Positions 45,330 to 54,443 of a stretch of 64,000 nt of DNA are shown here, piece after piece; position 1 is the stretch's first letter; every line of letters starts with the position of its first letter. Both the position numbers and the translations under genes were made by a program. Below the pieces are notes generated by a model, which saw nothing but the letters and a program-made list of their open reading frames with translations, was not told the origin of the DNA and did no database searches. The DNA lies in the NCBI GenBank assembly GCA_900757865.1, contig CAAEPH010000052.1, positions 30,068 through 94,067 of the forward strand, written 5' to 3'. This DNA comes from an uncultured Sutterella sp. (lineage in GTDB: Bacteria; Pseudomonadota; Gammaproteobacteria; Burkholderiales; Burkholderiaceae_F).

Positions 45330-46268
45330 ATGGATATCAAATCGACAATATTGATAACCGGTGCAGGCGGGTTGTTAGGGCATGGATTAAAGAAAGCCCT
45401 GGCAAAGAGACAGGACTGTGACTATAAAGTTTTGTCTCCTAGTTCATCAGAGTTGAATTTGTTAGATGAATCTGCTGTACTCGATTTTTTTGAAAAAAAT
45501 CGCCCCGATTATATCTTTCATTTAGCTGCTATGGTATTTGGTTTGAAAGGGAATTTAGACAATCAATTGTTGTCTCTTTCTACCAATGTGCTTATTAATC
45601 GAAATGTAATGATAGCTTGTGCACGGTTTGGTGTAAAAAAAGTTTTCTTTGCCGGAACCGTTGCTGAATATGGCTATCCCTATAAAAGTTTGCCCTTGCA
45701 GGAGGAGCATCTACTAAAAGGCCCTCCACACTGGGGGGAGTATGGCTATGCAATGGCTAAGCGCGAGGCTCTATCGTACCTTGAGATTTTGCAAAAATTA
45801 TACGACATACCCTATACGTATGGATTATTAACAAATCTATATGGTCCACATGATCGATTTAATACAGAAAATGGACATGTAATACCTAGTTTGTTAATTA
45901 AGGCAATGGATGCCTCTAAGAATAAAAGCCAGCTTAGGGTATGGGGACGTCCTGAAACAACCCGAGATTTTATGTTCAGCGAAGATGCTGGTGAGGCTAT
46001 TTTACATGCCTTTGAAAAGATTGAAGGTATTGTTAATATCGCTAGCGGCGTTGAAACATCAATGCAAGTTCTTGTTGAAACAATTCAATCAAATTTTTCA
46101 GGGATAAGCGGTATCGAATGGCAACAAGATCAACCAGTTGGAATTCCGAGGCGAAGTATCGACATCTCTAAGTTGCGAAACTCTGGTTTTGCAACGCGGT
46201 ATTCGCTGGAGGACGGTATTAGAGCGACAGCTGCATGGTTAGAGCATACGCAAGATATTCGCAAATAG
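45330..46268 (+). CDS. GDP-L-fucose synthase-like NAD-dependent epimerase/reductase
   Basis: 312 residues, extended SDR. NADP loop ILITGAGGLLGHGLKKAL, catalytic Y and K in YGYAMAKREA, and NLYGPHDRFNTENGHVIP plus KGPPHWGEYGYA closely follow GDP-fucose synthase (Fcl/WcaG). It would epimerise and reduce GDP-4-keto-6-deoxymannose. The usual catalytic serine position reads T in FFAGTVAEYG, seen in other SDRs. Fcl-like reductases for GDP-heptoses share these motifs, so the exact product is open. It closes the operon gmd-GT-small protein-fcl. Confidence 0.78.
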   Translation: MDIKSTILITGAGGLLGHGLKKALAKRQDCDYKVLSPSSSELNLLDESAVLDFFEKNRPDYIFHLAAMVFGLKGNLDNQLLSLSTNVLINRNVMIACARFGVKKVFFAGTVAEYGYPYKSLPLQEEHLLKGPPHWGEYGYAMAKREALSYLEILQKLYDIPYTYGLLTNLYGPHDRFNTENGHVIPSLLIKAMDASKNKSQLRVWGRPETTRDFMFSEDAGEAILHAFEKIEGIVNIASGVETSMQVLVETIQSNFSGISGIEWQQDQPVGIPRRSIDISKLRNSGFATRYSLEDGIRATAAWLEHTQDIRK

Positions 46269-46385
46269 CCCAATCAATTATTTGGTGTTGATGCGAATGG
46301 AATCGAGTCAACTATGGCGGCATCAATTATGAAAAAATTTATTTTTACTTGATGTCGCCCATCCGCGGTCAAAAAAGAGTATCTA

Positions 46386-46844
46386 ATGGATTTCAAAAAT
46401 AACCCTCTAGAGGTCGTACGGGCCCATAATCAACAAAACCCATACACGGATATCTTCCCGTATGTGATGAAGGTTTGCTTTCCCATCGTTGACTATCCTG
46501 ACTTTGCTTTGTCCGAAAGAGAGTTGTTTTTATACGCAGTTCCTGCTGGACTCTATAACGTGGCGAGAAATGTTTCGTTGGCTGATTTTGAAGTGGGAGA
46601 TTTAATCATCACCAATCAACGCATTGCATTCATTGTCGAGAGCGGCTCATTCCAATGCCCGATTACGGACGTGAAGGCCTGCGAAATTGTCAATGACGAG
46701 ATGGTTGTGATCGAAACGAGAACGAAGAGCTATACCTTCCAGGTCAATCAAGAGCTCACGCCTTACGTTCACTTGATGGTTATTCTAGCCTTGCAGCAAC
46801 CCAAAGTAGGTCGCGATTTATTTGAGTACCGAATAGCCGGATGA
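46386..46844 (+). CDS. Conserved-looking hypothetical protein
   Basis: 152 residues, soluble, no signal peptide. The second half (GDLIITNQRIAFIVESGSFQ through MVVIETRTKSYTFQVNQELT) alternates short beta strands with turns and resembles PH-like or bPH domains, where an ITNQRI strand is common; this is a weak inference. It is separate from the fcl-like gene by 117 nt and lies at the border of the AT-rich island. Confidence 0.5.
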   Translation: MDFKNNPLEVVRAHNQQNPYTDIFPYVMKVCFPIVDYPDFALSERELFLYAVPAGLYNVARNVSLADFEVGDLIITNQRIAFIVESGSFQCPITDVKACEIVNDEMVVIETRTKSYTFQVNQELTPYVHLMVILALQQPKVGRDLFEYRIAG

Positions 46845-46879
46845 TGAGCCCATTACGAGACCCGCACGAGAGGCTCTGC

Positions 46880-46917
46880 GGGAGCTCTGCTGAGGAACTA
46901 ATCCTCAGCCAGCTCCC
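46880..46917 (+). other. Stable two-part stem-loop
   Basis: Outer arms GGGAGCT (46880-46886) and AGCTCCC (46911-46917) and inner arms CTGAGGA (46890-46896) and TCCTCAG (46902-46908) make 14 bp with a small internal loop. No U-run follows. It lies just after the hypothetical gene and may end its transcript or mark an integration boundary. Confidence 0.4.
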
Positions 46918-47060
46918 CGATTGTTGGATACTTCTCCATGTGAGATTCGTGTCGCAAATTAACATCCTAACAATCCTGAGTTAAAACACGCTAGCACGAG
47001 AACGTTACAGTGGGCTCTATCCTACTGACTTTATTATAAGAGAAGGAGTTCCGACAGGGT

Positions 47061-47487
47061 TTAATATTTTCTAAATGAAATTAGAAGATTTCGGATAAAT
47101 CTATTTACAGGGAAGAATTTATTACGAGCAAAAAATCGATTAATAGGAAAAAGTTTAAATTGTGCTCGTAACTTACGCAGCTCAAATTCCTTTTCTAGTA
47201 ATTTTCCTCTAATTTTTTCCCTTTCTGAAGCCAAAGGAAGGCGGTCTTTATGGAGTGATGAAGTCTCAAATAGGGGATCTGAACTTTCTATTACAGCGGG
47301 ACGGACCGCTAAGAGTCTGATTCTCGTCCCAACTCGAAGTGCTTCCCAAAAATCTGTTGCGTGGCAAAATAAAATCCCCCTTACCAACATCATTTTTACC
47401 TACGAATGCTGTAAGATTATCAAAATCGATTACCGTTTCTTCTTTATAGCCTCTAAAGTTCGTTATTTTGAATGTTTTAAGTTTCAT
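47061..47487 (-). pseudogene. Truncated OLD-like AAA ATPase joined to another gene fragment
   Basis: From 47487 the minus strand reads MKLKTFKITNFRGYKEETVI, then DNLTAFVGKNDVGK, a perfect start of an OLD/RecF-type ATPase up to the Walker A lysine. The frame then becomes unrelated. In the overlapping frame to 47061 a different protein-like piece appears (FWEALRVGTRIRLLAVRPAV, SDPLFETSSLHKDRLPLASE, then a basic tail) that resembles a C-terminal end of another gene. A deletion or recombination joined the two. OLD-type ATPases are common in phage-defence loci. Confidence 0.65.
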
Positions 47488-47555
47488 TTCGCTAACCTGC
47501 TAGTGTTGCTCAATGACTAATTTAAAATGCCTAACCGTTAAAACTATATGATACA

Positions 47556-50500
47556 TTATCTAGGTTCTAATCGACGCTGCTTTCGTGTTTCTTTATCGTG
47601 AAGTTCAGCTTCATCCTCATAGGTTTTAACCATAAATTTCAACAAGGATGCGACAAACGGATGTGAGTCTTCAAGAGCTCTTAACCACTGACGATATTTA
47701 TCTGCCAGTTCACGTTCTTGTTTTCCTCCTTCTTGACGCCAGACAGGCCCTCGAGAATTATATAAGCCCATATATACACCCCAAAGAATATCTTGAGAAT
47801 GTATTTTTTCTATAACATTCCGCACAGCTTCATTGGGCCATATTCCATCTTCACCTGAAGGGGAGTGAGATAATAATAGCCCTAGATACTGATCTCCTAC
47901 CGTTTGAAGATCATGTTCGGCGCAAGAATGTCTAACGGTTTCTGCCCACTGAAAGAGAGTTCGTGCTCGTTCCTCCTGTGTAGCGTTTTCTTGACCTGGG
48001 ATGTGCGAAACGCTGTTAAGCAGTCTAACAATGCACTGCTCGATTGGTTTGCTAATATCCTTAGTTCTTTCAGTTTTCTTATCGACTCTGGCAGACGTAT
48101 AAATTTGAATTATTAACTGAGCGAAAAATTCGGGATGTATTTCCAAATACTTTTCAAGATTAGGGATTTGTTGGGAATTTCCCTCTGGGATGAGATCTGT
48201 TAAGACTTCAATAAAGGTGAACTCCAAACTTGCTTTATCTTCCAGAGATAAAACGGAAGAACCTTGGATACGTCGAAACGCTTTTTTGAGTGAATAACTC
48301 TCCAGAAGATACTCTCCATTTTTATCCTCGCTATCTCGGGTTACGGCAATTAGCAAACGGACGAGCAAAGAAATATCAATTTTGTTAATATGGATTTGAG
48401 CTGAGGCGAAAGCGGCTCTAGCGCGGTTGGCATTAAGAAGTTGATTTATTCCTTGGGTAGTTTCGGTAACTGAGTCGATATATTGTGGCGTAACCTCTCT
48501 CCAATATTGTTTTTGGTAGTTCATAGGAAGACGTTCAACAAGTAACCATGTCGTTGCTCTATAGGGGGAGAGTAACAGTAGCCGTAAGGTATCTTCTTTG
48601 GTGGGTGCTTGCGTTTTTATAAAGTGTTCAAGAAAAGATACTCTCTTTTTCTCATCACGAGCATTCAGTACTCCAGCAATCAGTTTAGATAGGTTTGGTG
48701 CCTTATTTATGCGGTTAAGAGATTCAATAATTAAATCCGTCAATTGCAAATCACATAATATCTCTGACGATAAAAGCATCCCGATTTGGAACAGAGCGTC
48801 ACCCTTTAATGAAAATTCGATGATGCCTGTTATGCCCTTGAGTTTAAAAATTTCGCACAAAGCTTGGATACGAAGCTCTTCAATATGTTGGTTATGTATT
48901 CGAAAATCTCCCTTACTAACGAGTTCATCCGCCGACTCATCGACCCATGTTTTTTGAAAGAGCCATGCATGTTTCCACATCACATCCTTAGGTTGTAGTC
49001 GACTATAGAGCTCTTTACCTTTATCAGTAAGTACAGCTCGTTTTATGGAGTTTTCCTCTTGAGGAACTTTATGAGTCAATACCTGTCTGCGGATTATTTC
49101 ACGCAATACAGCCTTATCATCATCGCTTGGTGAAGAATTTAGCCAATCTTCTACAATGGTCCATACCTTATTTTGGATGTCTGTTTCAAAAGAGGGAAGA
49201 CAGCTGATCAGATCGCATAGCATTCCTATAGTATAAAAATGCTTATTCAGCATAAGTTTTGCTGACTCAGATGTGAACTCCAGGTATGGCTCCCATGTGG
49301 TAACAGGTTCCCCGTACATATATCCATCTGAGCGCCATTTGGGTTTATTTGTAGAATGACCAATCGTATTTCCTGGCGTTCTAAATTGATGTGCACATAG
49401 ATCCCAAGCTACTTTGGGGTGTTGTTTAAAAAGGGATTCAATCGCCCAGAGTCGTAACTTTGGGTTAGCTTGTGTTTGTGGCATCCAAGGACAAAAAATG
49501 GCTTCAAGGGTATGAATAGGTTTGTTTCCCCAATTATCGTCAATGGTTGTTTCCGCCATTTTCCCAAGAATACCGATGACCCTTGGAAAGATGTCTGGAT
49601 TCCAGGCGAGTGCTTCAAGGGCCCAGAGTATACCTGTACGTGGACATTTGCTAAAAAGCGAAGTAGGAACAGGTCTTAACAACTCTAATGTTTCTGGATT
49701 TTCTGTTTTGAGATCTGATTCAATGATGTCAAGAAAGTCGTTTGGTGAAGCCTCAGCTAGAAGGGGGAGTTCGCTGGGATGCGTTTCAAGCTTGTAGGTT
49801 GTTACAGGGGTAAGAATACGTCTAACAATGGTAGCAATCTTGCGTTTAATGTCTGAGTAGAGTGTTTTGCCAAACAGTTCTTTTCCATGAACGGAAAGCA
49901 AGACTAACGTCTCAGCTATGCTTTTACGTAGGTTTTCAGAACATGATTGTTGTTCTGCAGATGTACCTAGGAACCATTGCTTGTTTTCTGGCTGGAGCTT
50001 TAGCTGTTCCTCTCGACAGAGTATTTCTGGAACAAGAGTTAGAAAGCGTTCGATATCGCTCTTTTTGATCGTTTTGGCAATGGCAAACAAGGCGTCCACT
50101 TTGGAAATGACCCCTTGAGAGTTGTCTATTTCCCATACTGGTGGGTCGTCAAGTAACAATAATTGCTTGAATGATGCTTCTAATTCTTCAAGATCGTTTT
50201 GTTTGGTCAGTTTAGCGAGGATCTCGAGATCATTGCTGGAATTTGTCCAGACACCAGCTAAAACGAATGGGATCATACTCGAGGCAACCTCAAAGCTATC
50301 TGACCAAATCGGTTTCTTAATAGCAGGTAAAGAGGAGAGGAGACGACGAAGAACTGTTAAGGAACCTCCACATGCATTGACTAATCTATTAATTTCATCT
50401 CGTGTTTTTCCTAATGTTTTTAGAGCTTCGGATAAAACCTCATAGCTGACAGGTTCTAAATTGATCTGAGCGTTATCTTGAATGAATCCGCGGGGGTAAA

Positions 50501-51626
50501 TGAGAATACTCTTTATGGATTTACTGTATGGTGAAAATTCGCGTTCTACCTCTCGTGTATGGATTACAGCAATAAAATTAGAAGTTCCTTGCGCAAGGAC
50601 TGGGAGAACATCTTCCTCATCAAACACCAACACACGATTTTTATATTGCTCAAATTCTTTCGTATCTAGGCATGCACTCAAAAATGCGAGTGCTTCGTCT
50701 TTCGAATCGGCAGTTATAGTCAAGGGGGTAGGATTGTTTGAGGTCAGAAAATTTTGGATTGTTTCTTTCCAATTATCGTTTGCTTTCAGAAATAAAGTGC
50801 GTGGTAGAGGAGGTTGAGTTTCATTAGCCCAATCGCTCCAGCAACGATCAAGTGATCGGACTCCTTTTGACGGCTTATGTGTACTATTAGCAAACCAAGT
50901 TTGAGCAGCAATGGATTGCTCCATCCATTGTTCAAGATCACTTGCGTCGTACGCTCGGACATCTTTCCATTGAGCCTCCTTTATCTTGCTTTCTACCCAG
51001 GCTACCTTATCACGCCACCGTCTCGGGGTTACAAAGACATAGGTCATGCTTTTTCGTTGGTTGCTAGAGGTTGCTTTAATACTTTTCTTGTAATCGCCAT
51101 CAGCTTTAGCTTTGATATTTTCAGTAACGCCAAATTCCCACCCTGATAGGCCTGCTGGTATCCATGGTGTACCCTCATGAATATCAAGAACACCATCCCA
51201 ACCCGGGCGTTCTGCATCGTCATTCCCTGGAAAATCTATTTTATGAATGTCATGTCCTGTCGAGTGAATCAGGATGCGAAGCAGGACGGCGAGTTGTGTT
51301 CTTGAAGCAATGTCGGATGAAAACCAACTAGTAATATCGTTAGCCTTAATGCCTAAAAAGGGAGGAACATAGCTTTGGGCTTCTTCTTTCGCGGATGAGG
51401 TATCCGTTGTTTGACGGTTGTATTCTGTTTGCATATGCAAAATCATTTTCGCATCAACGCCAAAAGTACGTTCTAAACGTGCTGCCATTTCGGGGGTTGC
51501 TGTGACCTTTCCATTGAGAAAGTTGGAAAGGTTAGGGCGACTCATCCCTATCAACTCGGCGGCCTTAGTTACCGTGAGCTTTCGAGGTTCTAGAATTGTT
51601 TTGCGGATATAGTTACCTGGATGCAT
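47556..51626 (-). CDS. Giant HigA-type HTH protein with nuclease-like and STAND-like regions, putative defence protein
   Basis: 1356 residues from ATG 51626. (1) Residues 1-75: HigA-type XRE helix-turn-helix, MHPGNYIRKTILEPRKLTV and AAELIGMSRPNLSNFLNGKV. (2) About 120-260: a restriction-endonuclease-like segment, ERPGWDGVLDIHEGTPWIP, LSGWEFGVTENIKAKADGDY, YVFVTPRRWRDK, compatible with a PD-(D/E)xK core (D, E, K). (3) About 290-500: a STAND-like region whose P-loop is degenerate (ITADSKDEALAFLSACL). (4) About 500-1356: long helical repeats. The order nuclease-STAND-repeats recalls Avs-type defence sensors, but with an antitoxin-like DNA-binding domain. Upstream in-frame residues from 51653 overlap the operator palindrome. 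Confidence 0.65.
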   Translation of the reverse strand: MHPGNYIRKTILEPRKLTVTKAAELIGMSRPNLSNFLNGKVTATPEMAARLERTFGVDAKMILHMQTEYNRQTTDTSSAKEEAQSYVPPFLGIKANDITSWFSSDIASRTQLAVLLRILIHSTGHDIHKIDFPGNDDAERPGWDGVLDIHEGTPWIPAGLSGWEFGVTENIKAKADGDYKKSIKATSSNQRKSMTYVFVTPRRWRDKVAWVESKIKEAQWKDVRAYDASDLEQWMEQSIAAQTWFANSTHKPSKGVRSLDRCWSDWANETQPPLPRTLFLKANDNWKETIQNFLTSNNPTPLTITADSKDEALAFLSACLDTKEFEQYKNRVLVFDEEDVLPVLAQGTSNFIAVIHTREVEREFSPYSKSIKSILIYPRGFIQDNAQINLEPVSYEVLSEALKTLGKTRDEINRLVNACGGSLTVLRRLLSSLPAIKKPIWSDSFEVASSMIPFVLAGVWTNSSNDLEILAKLTKQNDLEELEASFKQLLLLDDPPVWEIDNSQGVISKVDALFAIAKTIKKSDIERFLTLVPEILCREEQLKLQPENKQWFLGTSAEQQSCSENLRKSIAETLVLLSVHGKELFGKTLYSDIKRKIATIVRRILTPVTTYKLETHPSELPLLAEASPNDFLDIIESDLKTENPETLELLRPVPTSLFSKCPRTGILWALEALAWNPDIFPRVIGILGKMAETTIDDNWGNKPIHTLEAIFCPWMPQTQANPKLRLWAIESLFKQHPKVAWDLCAHQFRTPGNTIGHSTNKPKWRSDGYMYGEPVTTWEPYLEFTSESAKLMLNKHFYTIGMLCDLISCLPSFETDIQNKVWTIVEDWLNSSPSDDDKAVLREIIRRQVLTHKVPQEENSIKRAVLTDKGKELYSRLQPKDVMWKHAWLFQKTWVDESADELVSKGDFRIHNQHIEELRIQALCEIFKLKGITGIIEFSLKGDALFQIGMLLSSEILCDLQLTDLIIESLNRINKAPNLSKLIAGVLNARDEKKRVSFLEHFIKTQAPTKEDTLRLLLLSPYRATTWLLVERLPMNYQKQYWREVTPQYIDSVTETTQGINQLLNANRARAAFASAQIHINKIDISLLVRLLIAVTRDSEDKNGEYLLESYSLKKAFRRIQGSSVLSLEDKASLEFTFIEVLTDLIPEGNSQQIPNLEKYLEIHPEFFAQLIIQIYTSARVDKKTERTKDISKPIEQCIVRLLNSVSHIPGQENATQEERARTLFQWAETVRHSCAEHDLQTVGDQYLGLLLSHSPSGEDGIWPNEAVRNVIEKIHSQDILWGVYMGLYNSRGPVWRQEGGKQERELADKYRQWLRALEDSHPFVASLLKFMVKTYEDEAELHDKETRKQRRLEPR

Positions 51627-51646
51627 ATGGCGATTTTCTATAGAAA

Positions 51647-51683
51647 GTATCATATTGTAAAGTTAGGCTTTACAGTATGATAC
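51647..51683. promoter_or_regulatory. 37-bp palindromic operator upstream of the HTH protein
   Basis: Arms 51647-51662 and 51668-51683 are complementary at 15 of 16 positions, with a 5-bp spacer (TTAGG). It begins 20 bp upstream of the ATG at 51626 and overlies likely minus-strand promoter boxes (a TTGATA-like -35 just beyond its far end). HigA-type antitoxins repress their own promoters through such palindromes. The divergent reverse-transcriptase gene starts 92 bp away and could be co-regulated. Confidence 0.65.
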
Positions 51684-51774
51684 TATCAAAGAAAACCCAA
51701 CGTAACAAGACAGTGTGGATTTAACGTCCAAAATTTAGAAACAACGTAGACATACCAAAGAGGCTTTTACCGCT

Positions 51775-53286
51775 ATGAAGAAATCGTCCAGAAAATCCCT
51801 GTTAGAGATGACGAATAAAGAAGCTAGGAAATTCTTTATAAAAAATAAAAGTTACTGTAATTTCGATTTGCCTAAATATTTTGATTTTTCTCCAATGTTA
51901 TCTGAATTAATGAAATTTGTTGATGAGGTCGAGAATATATCAAATCTATATAGTTTAAAGTATCTTAGAAGGTCAGAAAATGTGAATCATGTCATCTTTT
52001 CTAGTAAAGATGGTAAACTCTCTTGGAGACCTCTTCAATTAATAAATCCTTTCCTCTATGTTCTTTTAGTAAAAGAAATTACAGAAAAAGATAATTGGAA
52101 TAGAATATTAGAACGTTTTTCTGAATTTCAACAAAATAAAAGAATACGTTGTCTTAGTATCCCAGTTAAAACAATGTCAAATAAGTCAGATAAAGCTGAA
52201 CAGGTGATGCAGTGGTGGGAGAATATGGAACAGAAATCGATAAGCCAGTCACTAAAGTTTAAAATGTCATATGATACCGATATTGCTGATTGTTATGGAT
52301 CTCTTTATACACATTCAATAGCGTGGGCAATTGAAACCATTGAGGTTGCTAAATCAAATAAAGATAATGAACTTTTAGGAAATAAAATAGATTCTAGCAT
52401 AAGAGATATGCAATACGGTCAAACCAATAGCATACCTCAGGGATCTGTTTTAATGGATTTTATTGCTGAGATGGTTCTTGGATACATAGATAAATTATTA
52501 TCTAATATTCTTGCCGAGAAATACAGAGATATGGATTATCAAATTTTTAGATATAGAGATGATTATAGAATTTTTGTTAATTCGCAAAAGGATGGCACAA
52601 CTATTTTGAAAGAGTTAGCGAAACAAATTGCACCATTTGGTTTTAAACTGAATTCGTCTAAAACTAGAGAAAATAGTAATATAATTTCCACAGCTTTAAA
52701 AGAAGATAAAGTTGCTTGGTTTCTTGGAGATAATGAGAATTTAGGAATTCAAAAGAGATTATTACTTCTTCATAAACATAGTATTTCCTACCCTAATTCA
52801 GGAAGTATTTTAAAACAACTATCAGAATTAAGTGATGAAATAACTAAAAAGAGAGATAAAAAGTGCATTAGAAAATGTAAAAACCAGTTGATCGCTATAA
52901 CAACGGATATTATGATTCATAATCCTAAGTCAATACCTCTATGTTGCTCAGTTATTAGTAAATTACTTTGTAGATTGAACGAAAGCAATAGAGAAATAAT
53001 ATCGGGAAATATTTACAAAAAATTGATTAGATCTCCTAATTCAGAATTGGCCCAAATTTGGTTGCAAAGAATGTTAAAAAATGACGTAAAAAAGTTTATT
53101 TTTTCCGAAAAATTGTGCCAAATTGTTATTGGAAAGGAGACAAATGTATGGAATAACGAATGGATTTCTGACAAACAACTCAAAAAGTTGTTGAATCCAT
53201 TATCTATTTTTAGTAAAAAGATTTTTAATAAAATGGATTCGGTTATACCAGATGATGAGGTAATCCTGTTTACTAATCGTTATTAA
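51775..53286 (+). CDS. Reverse transcriptase, probable defence-associated (DRT/UG-type)
   Basis: 503 residues. Reverse transcriptase motifs: motif A SYDTDIADCYGSLYTHSIAW (catalytic D near 169-172), motif B NSIPQGSVLMDFIAEMVLGY and motif C IFRYRDDYRIFV with YRDD at residues 260-263. The YTHSIAWA form of motif A and YRDD instead of YADD are unlike group II introns or retrons and fit the unknown/defence RT groups. Residues about 330-503 form a helical, lysine-rich tail, comparable to the helical C-terminus of AbiK-like RTs. The gene is very AT-rich, suggesting transfer. The exact subclass cannot be assigned from sequence alone. Confidence 0.8.
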   Translation: MKKSSRKSLLEMTNKEARKFFIKNKSYCNFDLPKYFDFSPMLSELMKFVDEVENISNLYSLKYLRRSENVNHVIFSSKDGKLSWRPLQLINPFLYVLLVKEITEKDNWNRILERFSEFQQNKRIRCLSIPVKTMSNKSDKAEQVMQWWENMEQKSISQSLKFKMSYDTDIADCYGSLYTHSIAWAIETIEVAKSNKDNELLGNKIDSSIRDMQYGQTNSIPQGSVLMDFIAEMVLGYIDKLLSNILAEKYRDMDYQIFRYRDDYRIFVNSQKDGTTILKELAKQIAPFGFKLNSSKTRENSNIISTALKEDKVAWFLGDNENLGIQKRLLLLHKHSISYPNSGSILKQLSELSDEITKKRDKKCIRKCKNQLIAITTDIMIHNPKSIPLCCSVISKLLCRLNESNREIISGNIYKKLIRSPNSELAQIWLQRMLKNDVKKFIFSEKLCQIVIGKETNVWNNEWISDKQLKKLLNPLSIFSKKIFNKMDSVIPDDEVILFTNRY

Positions 53287-53507
53287 TTTCAGGAGGTCTA
53301 ATTACTTAGATATTTCCTAAATATGTGAACACCTCTGATTCTTATTCACGTGAACGGTGTTGGCATTTCGCGTAAGGACATTGCATCTGAGAGAAATAAA
53401 GGGATATCACGATATACGAAATCAAAATAAATGCCCGTATTTTCTGCGTGTAAAAATAGTCACTTGACAACCATTCATTAGCTTCAACGACATTAAGGTT
53501 GATAATA
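53287..53507. other. Gap between RT and Abi_C genes, candidate RNA region
   Basis: About 220 bp with no ORF. It has an AGGAGGT/ACACCTCT pair around 53291-53333, a 10-bp palindrome TTCACGTGAA around 53345-53356 and a TTGACA box at about 53464. Many defence RTs depend on a nearby non-coding RNA, so this gap is a candidate, with no direct proof. Confidence 0.3.
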
Positions 53508-54443
53508 TCAGCTATTTCTCTCTGATACCGAAAGAATAAATTCGGCCATTGTTGCTGCCGAATTAACAGCTAGCAGGGCATGGTGTGCCTTAATTTCTGT
53601 TCTTCTTGAACCTACACCATGAGCATCGCTGTTGTTATTTCTCATCTCTGTAATTGATCTTAGAATTTTTTCTAATCCATTAAGAAAATTATTTATGCGA
53701 TTGTCACAATCCTTATTTGGATGCATTTTATAAAGTGTTTTTACTTGAGAGTATAGTTTATATATATCCCCTTTTTCATTTGGAGTCTGATTCTTCTTCT
53801 CGATGACATAAGTAAATACTTCTTCAAGTATAGTTCTCGATTTAGTTAATGCACTATCATATTTGTTTTCGTTTATATCATCTAATGCCCCATTTAATAA
53901 AGTCTTTATGTATTCTCTGTCAATATTTTTAATTGTAGGTGAAGTTATATGAACTGGTGATCCTATCTTCTGAAAGTGGAATGAATTAACGACTCTCTTT
54001 ATTTCATGATTACTGGCTAACAATATACTATTGAGCTTATCAATTATTATTGAAACCATATCATTGTATGCTGTTTTCATGATGTCTGTCTTATGGCCGA
54101 CTAAGATCTTATAAAAAGATTCATTACTGAACAGTTTATTTAGCAAATTATCAATATTATCATTTGTAATAAAATGTTCTATAAGAGCCTCCATGTACTC
54201 CCATCGACTGTGCTTTAGTTTGTCATTGAATTTTCGTTGATCTACACCATAATATTTGCACATATCAATCAAATCGTCTGTTGATAAATATGGCATCGTG
54301 ATATTAATGTTTGAGGTGCCATCCTTAAAATCATATTCTTCAAATTCTGTATCCCCATTAAAGATTGCATAGATCTCTTTTCTTTTTAGGCTATCGAATG
54401 ATTGTTTGTTGTTATTTTTGTTCATGATTTTTAATTTATTCAT
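53508..54443 (-). CDS. Abortive-infection family protein with Abi_C/HEPN-like C-terminus
   Basis: 311 residues. The C-terminal half matches the Abi_C pattern: YDSALTKSRTILEEVFTYVI, FLNGLEKILRSITEMRNNNS, DAHGVGSRR and HHALLAVNSAATMAEFIL. R268 and H275 form an R-x6-H pair like the catalytic motif of HEPN ribonuclease toxins. The N-terminal half (MPYLSTDDLIDMCKYYGV and KHSRWEYMEALIEHF) is helical and of unknown role. It converges on the RT gene and is equally AT-rich. Predicted role: cell-suicide or RNA-cleaving effector in phage defence (inference). Confidence 0.68.
   Translation of the reverse strand: MNKLKIMNKNNNKQSFDSLKRKEIYAIFNGDTEFEEYDFKDGTSNINITMPYLSTDDLIDMCKYYGVDQRKFNDKLKHSRWEYMEALIEHFITNDNIDNLLNKLFSNESFYKILVGHKTDIMKTAYNDMVSIIIDKLNSILLASNHEIKRVVNSFHFQKIGSPVHITSPTIKNIDREYIKTLLNGALDDINENKYDSALTKSRTILEEVFTYVIEKKNQTPNEKGDIYKLYSQVKTLYKMHPNKDCDNRINNFLNGLEKILRSITEMRNNNSDAHGVGSRRTEIKAHHALLAVNSAATMAEFILSVSERNS

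Noticed and set aside
51775..53286. Group II intron or retron reverse transcriptase
   Set aside because: No intron RNA ends or maturase domain, and YRDD plus the motif A form do not fit retron RTs; no msr/msd-like inverted repeats were seen directly upstream.
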